Of a DNA stretch of 64,000 nt, positions 38,323 through 49,930 are shown piece after piece; position 1 is the stretch's first letter; every line of letters begins with the position of its first letter. Where the stretch lies: assembly GCF_963662255.1 (NCBI RefSeq), contig NC_085046.1, forward strand, positions 26,821,970 to 26,885,969, written 5' to 3'. The DNA comes from Cinclus cinclus. Lineage: Eukaryota; Chordata; Aves; Passeriformes; Cinclidae. A program made the position numbers and the translations under genes. The notes under the pieces are model-generated. The model searched no databases. It saw nothing but the letters and a program-made list of their open reading frames with translations, and was not told where the DNA came from.

Positions 38323-41300
38323 TAGATCTAATTATACCAAAATAGCCTTACCCTATAGAAATAGTAATTTTCTTAAGTATTAACTAAAATGTTAAAAAAA
38401 TATGCTTTCTTCCTACATAATAAAGTTGAAAAAAACCTCTCATATACATTTTCAATTATTAAAATTGGGCAATATAGCTACAGAAAACTATACAATAAAA
38501 ATTAAATGTTTGGGCACTATTAGGTCATAAGTCTAGATGAGAACTTGCTTTTCATCTCATCATCGCTAGCAATTTACCACATTTTAAAATGCTGGAACAT
38601 CAAGCAAAATGAAAAAACACTGAAGCAAAACAAATAAATAATTTTCACCAGTAGAACTAGTAGAAACAGACACAATGGGAAAAAGAGCACTTAATATGCA
38701 TTAATTTTATTGTTTTCAATAGTGCAAATTCAGTGATTAACTACAAAGCCTGAGCTATAGCTCCTGTAAATGTCTGATTAAAAATCATTCATTGAAAGCT
38801 TCACTGATAATTTGCTAGTAAATTACATCCTTCCACATATTTTTGAAATTCTTTCACAGTTGGTTGAACTGGACAAAATGAAAATTTACATTTCAGGCCC
38901 AAATATTTCAGAGAATAATTTCTACCAGATGGCTGAAATCTGGAGCTATTCCTATTTTATTGCTGGCTTTTGATCAAGATTAACCATAGAGTTTTGAAAA
39001 CTTGTTTCTGTTACTCTGTACTCAGAACTAAAATAATATTTATACTCAGAGTGAATATTTCACAGTTGCTTCTGAGTCTAAACCATTTCTGCTTATCAAA
39101 ATCATGCATAAGTGTGACTCAGACATCAAGCTGCAACTGTAAACACGCTAATCCAAAATTAAAGGTTCATTACTCACATAATAGAAGACAAGCTGAAGCA
39201 TTTCATAATGACACAGAATTTCCCTTTTGACTACTTTTGATCTTCAATCTATTTTGGCCTGAGGTCAGCTGGCAAAGAGATACCATAGATTGATTTCTGT
39301 GCATGTGTGTTAATGATTCCCCTTTCCATCCTTTGGCTCCAAATTGTCCTAAATTGGCATTGACTATGATGATATTCAGAAAATAGAATTGTCCCAGTGC
39401 TGGTTATAAATAAAATTTAAGGTTCAAAAGAAAAGAGTTCTTAATACTCCAAGGGGCTACTGAAATTGATCCTATACTATTTAAATATGCATAGTTTAAC
39501 TGGGTTCATCACCTTTCTTTCACTGCATTCCCCTTTTGTAAGCATAGACAAACTTACTGTTTTAGCAAATCCAGATTTTTCTATAAATACCGGTTTCTAT
39601 TTCCCTTTCAAAACAATACAATTCATTCTGAAAGACATCTGCCTTGGAAATTTGACCCTGAAAAGGCTGATTGCTTTCTCTCTTAGCATCAGGCAGTAGC
39701 AGGCAGTATCACACAGTCAGAATGTTTATTCATGCAGCACACAAGATGTTTAAATGATTCCTTAACTTCTGAAAGCATTTTTATGCTGACTCAAAAATCA
39801 CCAATACAGAAATGACAGTTCTCCAGCAATTTGTGTGAAAAAAAAAGGCTGTAAAGGAGTGCGTATACAGAGTTGGCCAGAATAAAGTTTACTTTTTCCA
39901 ACAGTCATGAAGTGTTTACTCTACAGAACTACTGAATAATACCAACACAAGCATGTGGTCCATGCCCAGATACCATAAATCTACATGAACCAAATTACAA
40001 TCTCTGTGTGAAGCCTTCCCTAAAGCAAAGAACTGCTGGGCTTCACCACAAGTAGTACAGGTGCCTGGATGCTGGTGGGCAGAGAGCTGTGCCTCTGTTC
40101 AATATTGCTTTTGCAGAACTGGAAATTTTAAAAAGTGGACTAATGTGACTGTCTGGATGAATAAGCAGCAAAATGTGTGTTCCTCTTACACCATGTTACA
40201 GCAACCTGGTCTGTGCTTGGAGATTTTTGAGACACAGGAGGGCAGATATGATAGGAAACTACCCATCTGAATATAAAAGTTCTTTAACAGCCAACTCCTG
40301 CATTTTTTTTCCAAAAGCCAATCCTTCCATACTGTAAGTGAAATAGCAAACAAATTGAACAGAATGCTTAAATAGTTGTGATTTAAATCTTGGGTCTCCT
40401 TCAGACTTAATCAGGTATCTTTTCTCATTTTATACTGGAGGACACAATCTTCAGTCTCCCTGTATGTATCATAACGTTTTTAGGCATTCTAATTTCCAGA
40501 TTCAATCAGCTCAGGCATATTTACATATTTATTAGGAGAAAGGTTAATACAAATCATTCTGTTTGGATTCTATTGCAAGCTTTTTTGGATAGGAGCAATA
40601 TAAGTCAAGTGCACCCATTGCTAAATCACTAATAACCTCCTGAAAGCTTGATTTTTACTATTCCATTTTCATATACTGAAATAATTACAATGATAAAATG
40701 AAATGGAACTTCATAAATGGGCTTAGTATTCTGATTTACAAATGAATAGAGAAACCTTTGAATTCATTGTTATATAGATTGCAACAATAAAGGATTTTTA
40801 CTATCATTACTCAAAATCTGAGGAACTTCATTCTTTTCTTGAATATAAACCCTGCTCATCCATTTTCATGGACTTGTCAAGAAAACAGAATTATGCAACT
40901 GTCACTCAAATTAAATGAACTTAATATATTACTGTCTACAATAAAAGTGAATGTTTACCTAGGAAGCTTTTCCTTTTGTAAAAGGACAACAAGACCTGCA
41001 TGACATTCAAAATATTATTGGAATGATAAGAGAAGGAATAAAGTATAAAAAATTTAATATACCTTTTAAAGGAGATATACAAGAGAAATATTGACCTAAT
41101 AATCAAGGGAAATATTACCCTAATATTCAAGTTCAGTTAAGTGCTGAGTGCTGGACATAGATGCTGTATATTGTAGAATTGGCTGAACATGCCAAAAGAC
41201 ATTCACAAATTTCCAAAGCAGGATGCGCTCTATACAAAGTACAGCCCCACATGTTTATCCTGTGCATGTCACGTCTTTGAAATGCACTCATTTAAATACA

Positions 41301-41529
41301 CTCTAAGCAGCAAAAAGCAAGACCAAAAACTGGGTGGGTTGGATGTGGGCTGGTTAGTGAAGGATGATATGGCAATGACTGGCACAGTTAAACAAAACTT
41401 CATTGTCTTATTCTTCACAAACCATAACACCAAGGCTGGGGTAGTGTGACAGCCCAAACTGCAGAATAAAAAGTTAGAAACTAACTAAAGAAACTGGACA
41501 TATAAAAACCCATAGAATTAGAGATATTT

Positions 41530-42130
41530 TTATGTGCGTGTGGGTGCTAAACACAGGCTGCTGTGCCTTCAAGGCCATGTCTATGATTTTAAAAAACTGG
41601 AGGAGGATAATGGGAGAAGTGGGCAGATCCCAGTCCCTGGGCAGATCCAGTGACCCAGAGGCCTGGCCAGCCCCAGCACAGTCACAGCCAAGGTTATTTT
41701 GAAGCACATTTTCTGAGAAATTACTCGCAACGACAGCAAGGATAATAAGGCAGTATCATGAATGTTCAAAATAGATTTACCAAGGGAAGATCATTCCTCT
41801 GAATGAGGAGAAAATAATGCAATATAACTTGACTTCAAGAAGACTTAGGTTGACTCCAGTAAGACTTTCTGTTGACTCCTGCAGTATCCTCATTAACAAG
41901 ATTAGAACTGGACAAACTTCTAAATGGTTTGAGATCTGTCTGGACTGCTGGGTTCAAAGTCTGGCAAACAGTTGTAGCCGGTGTTCACTGTGAAGCACAG
42001 TAGCCCAGGGATTGATCCTGGGGCTCATCCTGTTCATAGTACATTTTAGTGGCCATGATATTAAGTGAAGAAGACTGCTTGATGCACTGAATCACAGTTT
42101 CAAGTCACAGGCACCTTCAGAAACTTGAGA
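41530..42130 (+). mobile_element. CR1 LINE ORF2 remnant (reverse transcriptase region)
   Basis: Frame 42006-42059 reads QGLILGLILFIVHFSGHD, matching the CR1 reverse-transcriptase stretch QGSVLGPVLFNIFINDLD. Upstream, TGACTTCAAGAAGACTTAGG and AGTATCCTCATTAACAAGAT fit the preceding CR1 segment (DFSKAFDTV...ILIDKL). The frame is broken by stops and indels, so this is a dead fragment. The part at 41825-42075 is secure; the outer limits are estimates. Confidence 0.75.
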
Positions 42131-42758
42131 ACCACCCAGTATGCCACCCACCCTTTCTAATTTCCCTAAGTATACTTAAGTAATAACATTCTGTACCTAG
42201 AAGTTTCTTGGTTTTTTCCTAAAATCAATTTAGTACAAACTAAGTACTGTTTGCGCTCGTGAATGGAGAATAGCTGTGCTAGTGTTTACATCATTGTCTG
42301 ATACTACAGAAATGAGAAGTTTAGAGTCCCTACCTCAAACCAACAACTCAGAACCACTTAGTAATTTCTACTAAAGTTTTCAGCTAATAAAACTTTTTTT
42401 TCCCCAGAGCTGTTCTTGATTTAAGTATTATTTGAAGTCAATTAAAAGGACATGGTTTTAGTGAGTGAATTGTTTTATTAGAAAAACTGTTTCTTTCCCA
42501 TTCCAAGAAGGCAGCTAAAATCAGATCTGTAATAGAAATAGTCTTTGCGTGTGGCTGTCAACCACATTTGAGTCCCACAATTGGAAATTGTGTACCACAT
42601 GAGAAAGAAAGAAAATTATCATAAGTCTGTAAACTGTGGTGGCATTCTTTTGCAATCACAGATGAACAGTCACGCACTGAAACCAACCCAGACCATCTGG
42701 AGAAGGCAGTATCACGTTCCCCAGTAAGGACAAGTAGATGTTTTATGTATTCTATACA
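42131..42758. other. Intronic spacer between CR1 remnant and solo LTR
   Basis: AT-rich unique sequence; I recognise nothing in it. Confidence 0.6.
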
Positions 42759-43271
42759 TGTCCTGGTTTACAATACAAGATATATATTCTATTACCATCT
42801 GAGAAGGGTGATCATCCTTATCTCTGTGGGAAATGTCTTCTGTTGATGGGCCATAACTGATAAGGGTGATCATTCTTATCTCTGCGGGAAGTATCTTCTG
42901 TTAATGGGCCATTGAGTCCTACTGTATAACTGATAAGATTACATCATCCCATTGGGAGATGCTCCAGCCAGGAGGACGAGCCAAGCCTTTCCTACCTAGA
43001 TAAAAACTGAGGTTTAGAACGCCAAAGGCAGCCTTTCTCCACTGGATTCCAGAGGAAGAACCAGGTTCTTATCCACATCATCGCTGGACCCTTTGGAGGA
43101 AAACTGCACCAGCACCCTGACTGACAGGGTAGCAGGTTGTATTCTGACTCTGTCAGTGGATTTATTTTTATTATTGCATGTATTTTGTTTTTTTTCCTTT
43201 TTTTCTCTTCCCTATTAAAAATTGTATTACTGACTTGAAGTCTCACTGGTTTTGCTTTTCAAACCAGTACA
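42759..43271 (+). mobile_element. Solo LTR with perfect 5-bp target-site duplication
   Basis: The element starts TGTCCTGGTTT and ends AAACCAGTACA. These termini are inverted repeats matching at 10 of 11 positions. The five bases before it (42754-42758) and after it (43272-43276) are both ATACA, a target-site duplication. Inside are a TATA-like AGATAAAAA at about 42999-43007 and an ATTAAA polyadenylation-type signal at 43214-43219, both in + orientation and in U3-R-U5 order. The 5-bp duplication is typical of ERVL-like elements, and the sequence resembles an LTR I recall from songbirds. No internal retroviral genes adjoin it, so it is a recombination-derived solo LTR. It looks younger than the LTR at 13977. 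Confidence 0.9.
42800..42911 (+). repeat. 54-bp tandem duplication inside the solo LTR
   Basis: 42800-42853 and 42858-42911 are 54-base direct repeats differing at six positions, separated by four bases. The shared core includes AAGGGTGATCAT and TCTTCTGTT. The duplication lies in the presumed U3 region, upstream of the TATA-like box, where LTR enhancers usually sit. Confidence 0.9.
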
Positions 43272-46200
43272 ATACAGCATCCAAAAATTTACAAAAAGTG
43301 ACAAGAAACCTCTCAGAAACTGAAGAAGTCAACTGTGATCACAGAATTCCTCATTCAAGTCCTTTATATGCTACTTTTACACAGGGTGTAAAGCGAGCAG
43401 TGTCAATGTAGCACAGAATTCCATGTTTCAAGAACTAGCTCTGGTTTGCTACCACAGACCAAATTCCATTTAGGAGTGGGAGACAAATCAACTGCACTCC
43501 CAAACAGCACAGTTCAGTTTAGTTTCACCCATAGGAATCCATTATGTGCCCAGTGATTTCCAACATGAAGGGGAGCACAGCAAATGGAGGTCAGTGCATA
43601 ACTCCATGTAAAATACACATTCCTGTCCCAAATTAAAACACCAATGCAACTGTACCTCGGGCATCCTGTCTGGTTAACCATCCAAGCCTGACTAACAAAC
43701 CTCTTAAGAAACAAACGTCTCCCAAGCTACCACCCTCAAATTAAAAGGTTAGGAAAGGTTTACAAGAAGATCTAGGAAAACTCAAAATTGCTTATAAATT
43801 TCTCAAAAAAGCTAAATTTATCCTTTTTAGGTACCTTCTGCCCATTCCACAGTCTTTGCTTGGACTTCTCATTGCAGATGTGAGTGTTTTTTTCCAAAAC
43901 ATAAAAAAATCAGTGTCAACAAAAATTAGGGCTTTTAAGAAAAAAACAAACCTTGCACAAACCAAAAACTAAATGAGCATTTTCTTTTACTTTGTCTAAG
44001 AAATAGAAGGGTCAAATCATTAAATAAAAGTTCAAACACAATTAATTATCATCACAGAATTACTGCGGCACATTCCCTTTTCCTCCTCTGTCCATCCAGA
44101 AGTGCAGACAACATGACTGTAATCAAAACCCACACCACTCCTAAAGCCAAACCAAAAGACCTAACACCTGAAGGTTCTCTTCAATCCAGGTAAATTTCCC
44201 AGCTAGCAGGAAATGCAAATTTCAGATTTTTTTAAAAAAAATTCTACACTTCTACAGTGTCATTTGGATTTGGAATGATTGCAAAGAGGGCTGAATGTTG
44301 TTATTAATAAGGATCCCTGCAGTTGTTTTACTCAGTGATTTATCACCTTCACATCTAAGGAGGTGGTCATGCTGCAGAAAGGAAATGATTCATTCAAGCT
44401 GGAATTTCTCCTTCCATTGTCAGCTGCTGAAAAGTCAGCAATTCCTTCTTAAAGACTGCATAAAATGGCAGCAAAATCCTGTTCATTCAGGTTCACAATA
44501 AAATATGCTGCCCAAAACATATTCTTCAGAGAATACAACTTTCTAACATGACTGATTATTCTTCCTCAGTCACACCTCCCATATGTAGCAGTAAATAATA
44601 ATTCATGTCTTTTATCATTTATACAGAATTATGGAATTTCATAATTCATATTACTGCTAGAGATTATCACATGTTCTGTGACTTAAAATACTAGGATAGC
44701 TGTATTTCTTTACTAGTTCTGATTTGATAATTGCTGTGAAAGTCGACCAATATTTTTATTATGCTGATGGCTCTAACAGTCAGTAATCAATCACAATGCT
44801 AACTGTAAAAAACACTTGAAAGATTAAATATCATAGCATTTAAATACAATGGTGAATTGACAAGTAGAACATTGCTCCCTATTTTTCTAGTGAACTGGAA
44901 ATAATCAGTCTTTCAAAGCATAGCACATGTGTCATCCTATTCCTCTCAACACATTTTTCATAAATCTTGCAAGTTTTTCAACTCAATACCAGCCAAATTT
45001 GCAAAACTCTCACTGACAACTTTTTTTGTTCTCTGCAAATAATGGCCAACAAAAAAGAAATTACTCATACTCATCTAGCTGTAATTTTTTCCAGCCATAG
45101 ACTTTATTCTCCTGTTACGATTTTTGGGTATTCCCACAGAAGGTGGATGACAAAGTGAAAGACAAGATATTGAAAAGTCATATCTTCTAGAAGCAAGCAA
45201 GGAGAATGGTTTCTATTTCCAAGTTAGTTCCTAGTCACTCCCCTCCCCTTGCAAGCAACATCATCCAGAGCATGTACTGGTCTCCCTCCCAACCCCAGTT
45301 TTATTTTCCACTCTGTTGTGCTTTGTTGGAGTCAGTTGTCTGCAGTAACAGAAGGTCACTATGGGCTATTACACATCATTGCCCACAAGTATCTTAGTTC
45401 TGACAAAAAGGTCAGAATTTAACTCTACATTCAGAATACCAAACCAAATTAATTATTTTGTTATTAAATGTCTCAAAATTATTTATTTGATTTCTGTACA
45501 GAGTTATTTCATCAGCTAGCGTTAGAAATATAAATCAAATTACATCCTGCAAGTAAAACTTATTTAGGACTTCTTTTTAAAGAGTTATTGCAGAGAATCG
45601 AGAACAAGGATAGCAAGGGCAATACCGAACAAAACCTGCTGTAATGACTGAAAAAAATAAAATCTATCTTTGGTTTTAAAAAAAGACATAATTATGGCAA
45701 AACACACATCACAGAGGAAAAAATTAACTTCATGGAGAAAACTTAAAAATTTGTCCATGGGAAACAGCACAAATCATTAATTTCGTTTGCTTGCCAGAAA
45801 CTTATCTTAGACATTAGGAAGCTAAAACATTATAAAATTTTAAAAGTCATGTAAAAGAAAGACAGTTGACATAGCATCAGATTGCCTGTGAACGTCAGGA
45901 AACCCTACTAACATAGGTTTAAGACCAAGTAGTCTTTCCAAGGCCGAACTAAATGTTCTTTCTCATTCAATTTTCTACAGCGCTTTGACTTTGCTCCCTA
46001 GAACTGCATGTTCAGATAATAAAACCCAGTACATTACAAACTATTGCCATCAGAATTGCCATCACAATATATTTTTAATAAGCTAGAAATTAAAATACTG
46101 AGCTTTGTGAAGCAAAAAAGTCACACCAGCTGAATTTTAACTATAGTCTGATAAAGACAGCCCCGGTTAGGAAGTATTGTAGAGAAGGGTTTGACAATAA

Positions 46201-47814
46201 TAGGGATCCCTATCCGTTCAGCACAATACAAGAGTGATGGCTGATACAAGCCAAATTTCAGACAACCAGGATAAAAAGTGCGTTGCCACAGTACAGAAAG
46301 ATATTGAAGAAGCAATAAAGTGGAAGACCGAATTGACACCTGCATACATCTCATGAGAATGAAAAATTTGATTGAATACTTTACTAAATGCAACAGATTT
46401 TTCAAACCACAAAGCTTGGAATTTAATTAGTCCTATCTCAAACAAATAAGAAAGATTTATAACCATAGAGAAGAATTATAACACTGACAGCCAATGGCTT
46501 AAAAGGAAAAACAAATGCACTGGACATGAAAACAAAATGTATCTAGTGCTGCCATGTGTGGCCATGCATGCATATATCTGCTGCACATAAGACACCTAAA
46601 TTTTGCATAACATTATAATAGTATGTTGTCTATAGAATATATTTATTGTATTGGTAATATATAAAAATAACAATGTGTTATATATTGTTATATTGATGGC
46701 GTATAACTAATTCTTAATGCTATTTCTATGCAAACATACATATGCACACACATTTTCATAATGTGCATCAGAAAGTTCCCAGATCCAGAGGAAAACATTT
46801 CACTGGATACATGAAACTTGCTTATATCAGTCACAGCTTGTAGTGAGAATGAATCCTTTGTTTCCAACTCAAGGGTACAGTAGGTAAAGCAGGTAAGGCA
46901 GGGACTTGAGCATAGATTTGTCACATCTCCAATGCACTCTACACATCTGACGTCACATCATACTTTAAATATTTATGCTCTTTATTTGTATTTATTATGT
47001 CTGCTTTTGATGGTGAAGTTACTTTTTTACTTAACTAATATATTGCTAAAACTCTGATCTAAAAGTAGTCCTGTTGTGCTACCAACCAGTGGGGGATGTC
47101 CTTACCTTCTTTTAGTTTGCAATGGGGGAGATTTATCATAGTGCTAAAACAGCACTTGGGATTCTTGAAGATGATGAGAGATTATTAAATTCAGAATAAA
47201 GCTGGTTACAGCAAATTAGAAATAAAAACTAATGACAAAACCTTAACCTCTGCACTGAAGTGCAAATGCAACTTGCAGTTATATTTTTAGACAGAAATGC
47301 ACACACACCAATACATAAAGTTACAAAGCGCTTATCTAAAGACAATACATATGTTTGTCTTCTTAAAAATCAGTTTAAAATCAGAAGTTAATTGATTATG
47401 GAGTTAAGGAGGATTTTGTGGTTGACAATAACTATGTTTTTCTAACCTATATTCTCAGCTATAGTAAATAGATTTTGGACTTCATGCACTACTTTGAAAA
47501 AGCATCTTTTTAAATTACAAAGTAAGAGCTACTGCAGATACAATTACTTTGTTGTTCTCTGAACTTCAACATTAAAAAAAGCAACAGAAACTCCTCGAAA
47601 ATAGGGAAAGGGTTAAATTTCAATTAAGTGCATTCAGTTTTTGCCAAGGCAATCCTTTGGAGCTGTACAAAATCCCACCTAACAGGCATACAGTTTTGCA
47701 TTGAAAAGCATCAAAAACCAAAGAACAAATTCACAAACAGCAAATACACTTTTTTGAATTTTCGTACTGACATTTTTTTTTTTTTGCATGAAACACGGAT
47801 ACTCAGTGTGTTGC
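43272..47814. other. Intronic stretch with no recognised element
   Basis: About 4.5 kb of AT-rich DNA. Short open frames (up to 94 codons) have no domain signature and there is no recognisable repeat family. Confidence 0.6.
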
Positions 47815-47841
47815 AAAAAAAAAAAAAAAAACAAAAAAAAA
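47815..47841. repeat. 17-base A run plus second A run
   Basis: Seventeen A at 47815-47831, then C and nine more A. It abuts the 3' side of the minus-strand CR1, about 30 bases away. Confidence 0.9.
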
Positions 47842-47869
47842 CATATTGCAGGCATTAAGGAAGGTTCTC

Positions 47870-48425
47870 ACAGACGAGACGCTCCAGATGCTCCAGACAC
47901 ACAATCATCTTTGTGACCAGAACTGGATACAGCACTCTGGGAGAGACTTCACTGGTGCTGAGTAAAGGGGAAGGATTCCCCTCTTCGACATGCTGACAGC
48001 ACTCTTCCGAATGCATCCCAGGGCACTACTGACCTCCCCTGTCACAGGGCACACTGCTGGCTCCTCTTCAGCTTGGCACCACCAGGAACCCCAGCTCCTC
48101 TTCTGTTGAGCTGCTCTGCAGCTGGGTAGCCTCAGCAAATATTAGTGCCTGGGGCTGCTCCTCCCCAGATGCAGACTTTCCACTTGTCCTTGCTCAACTT
48201 CAGGAGGTTCCTGGCAGCATATTTCTCCAGCCTTTCAAGGTCCTCTGGATGACAGTGGGTTCCTCTGGCATCCTAGTCACTCTTCCACGTTAGGTGTAAT
48301 CAGCAAACTTGGTGAGAGTGCACTCTGACCCATCACTCAGATCATTAATGAGTAAGACTGGACCCAGTGTTATCCCTGTGGCACACTGCTAGTTACTGGC
48401 CTCCAATTACAGGCCACAAGTTGCA
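47870..48425 (-). mobile_element. CR1 LINE ORF2 remnant (reverse transcriptase C-terminal part)
   Basis: On the minus strand the segment encodes VLLINDLSDGSECTL followed by TKFADYT (48293-48307). This is the CR1 reverse-transcriptase stretch around the catalytic FADD box, here with the second Asp replaced by Tyr. Further on (47905-48030) it reads ALGCIRKSAVSMSKRG and ILPLYSAP, matching the CR1 sequence ILGCIKRSVASRS...ILPLYSAL. The frames are broken between these blocks, so the copy is inactive. Boundaries are approximate. Confidence 0.9.
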
Positions 48426-49319
48426 ATCAAGATAGTAGTTTCAGGACCTGTTTTTCCATTTTCTTTGTAGTTATACCACAGAATGCAATGGATGTCATGA
48501 CATGACAGCAGTGCTCCTCCTATACTTCATGATGACATGAGAAAAATTAATTTATCCATACTACAGTAGAATAAGGCACATCTTATGGGTATAATCTCTA
48601 TGCAAGAGTCACGTAATTCAAGTCAGTAGCTCCATGAAGAGAGCTTAAAAGAATTTGCCTCATCACATTATCCACATCAAAAATCCAAATACATTGGGAC
48701 TGAGAATTTCACCCTTTTTCTGTGCCTATCAGAGCAAAGCAACTCTAGCAGCCTGAGGGGTCAATAGACTGAACAGTAAATTTTTCATTAGATTTTTTTT
48801 AACCCTCTTCATTCTTTCTCTGCTCTTCTTTTTGTTTCTCCAAATTCCTGCTTTCCTTTGCATCTAGCATTTATCTTTCAGCAATCAAATTCTTTCTTTT
48901 GTCCCACCTCTAATTGTCTCTCATGGTGCCCCCATATTTCCCCTCTCTCCTAGATCTGCATATTTTAAACATCTTACTTGCTTCATGTTACATTCAAGTA
49001 GTTGGATATCTGATTTAGGTAATCCTGTGAATAGAAGTTCATAATTAAATGGAAAACAAATTTTAAAGCAAAAATACTGTATTAAGTAATGCACTCAGTA
49101 TTAAGGAGTATTTTATGTTACTCAGGATTTGAAATAAAATGTCTTCTCATCTCTCTCTTTTCTCCATGTTTCATTAGCCTGACCAGTTTTTGACAGCATT
49201 TTTCTCACATTCTGTACATTGCTGTGTATTTGTAGATACGTAGGATGCCAAAACCTGCTGTTTATAGTCAATGAATTGTATATTAAAATCAGAAAGGAAG
49301 ACAAAACTTGTTCAAACAT

Positions 49320-49930
49320 CCCAAATGTCTAACAAAGCAGATCCCTTGACCCTCCTGTCATCGATCCCCTTCACTGCCTGTGGTCCCCTAAGCAGAGTTT
49401 AGATTTTGGGAAGATGGGGCAGAGGAATAAGTCATGCCACTGCTGCCAGAAGTCTTGTAGCAATTACTTGCCATGTATCAACAAAACCTATGATTTCTGT
49501 AAGCTGGTACTGGTGTTGGGGGCAACAACTCAAGCAAGGAGGAAGCTTTACTTCTAGAGCAGCAGCAATTTACCAGTCACACCAAATCATGCAATATGCC
49601 CGACAGGGCTCTCCCACTCTGTTCACACATTGCTGAGTGCCCACTGTAACTATTTAAAAGCTTGGCTTGCACCAGATTCTTAACAGAGCCTGAAAATCTA
49701 GCAGATAATTATATAATGGCTTGGGGAAGGGGGGAGGAACAGGCGATACTCTGCCCAATGCAGCCAGCACAGGCCCTACAACCACTGACAGAATATTTTT
49801 GAGTAATTTCTTAGCCCAAACAATGATGAACTGGAGTTCATGGTGCTGCACTCACTCAAGAGCCAGCACTCACCAGTGTGGGCACAAGAGCAAGACTCCG
49901 TTCTGAATTGCTATTTTGCAGCATCACAGA
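49320..49930. other. GC-richer unassigned block
   Basis: This segment has higher GC than its neighbours and overlapping open frames of 61 to 76 codons on both strands, as expected by chance when stops become rarer. I see no terminal repeats, splice-bounded frame or known family. It could be a decayed repeat or a conserved noncoding element. Confidence 0.35.

Larger units (their letters stand above)
22223..41529. other. Long intronic stretch without recognised genes or transposons
   Basis: About 19 kb of AT-rich unique-looking DNA. It holds simple repeats (25371-25450, 28974-28992, 34333-34364, 38298-38322) and an 11-bp inverted repeat at 36971-37002. The longest open frame in the intron (140 codons, minus strand, 36385-36807) has no recognised domain. 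The 124-codon frame at 34387-34761 and the opposed frames at 30960-31353 are likewise treated as chance. Confidence 0.55.

Noticed and set aside
47905..48138. 77-codon minus-strand open frame as a gene
   Set aside because: It is part of the degraded CR1 reverse transcriptase, not a host gene.
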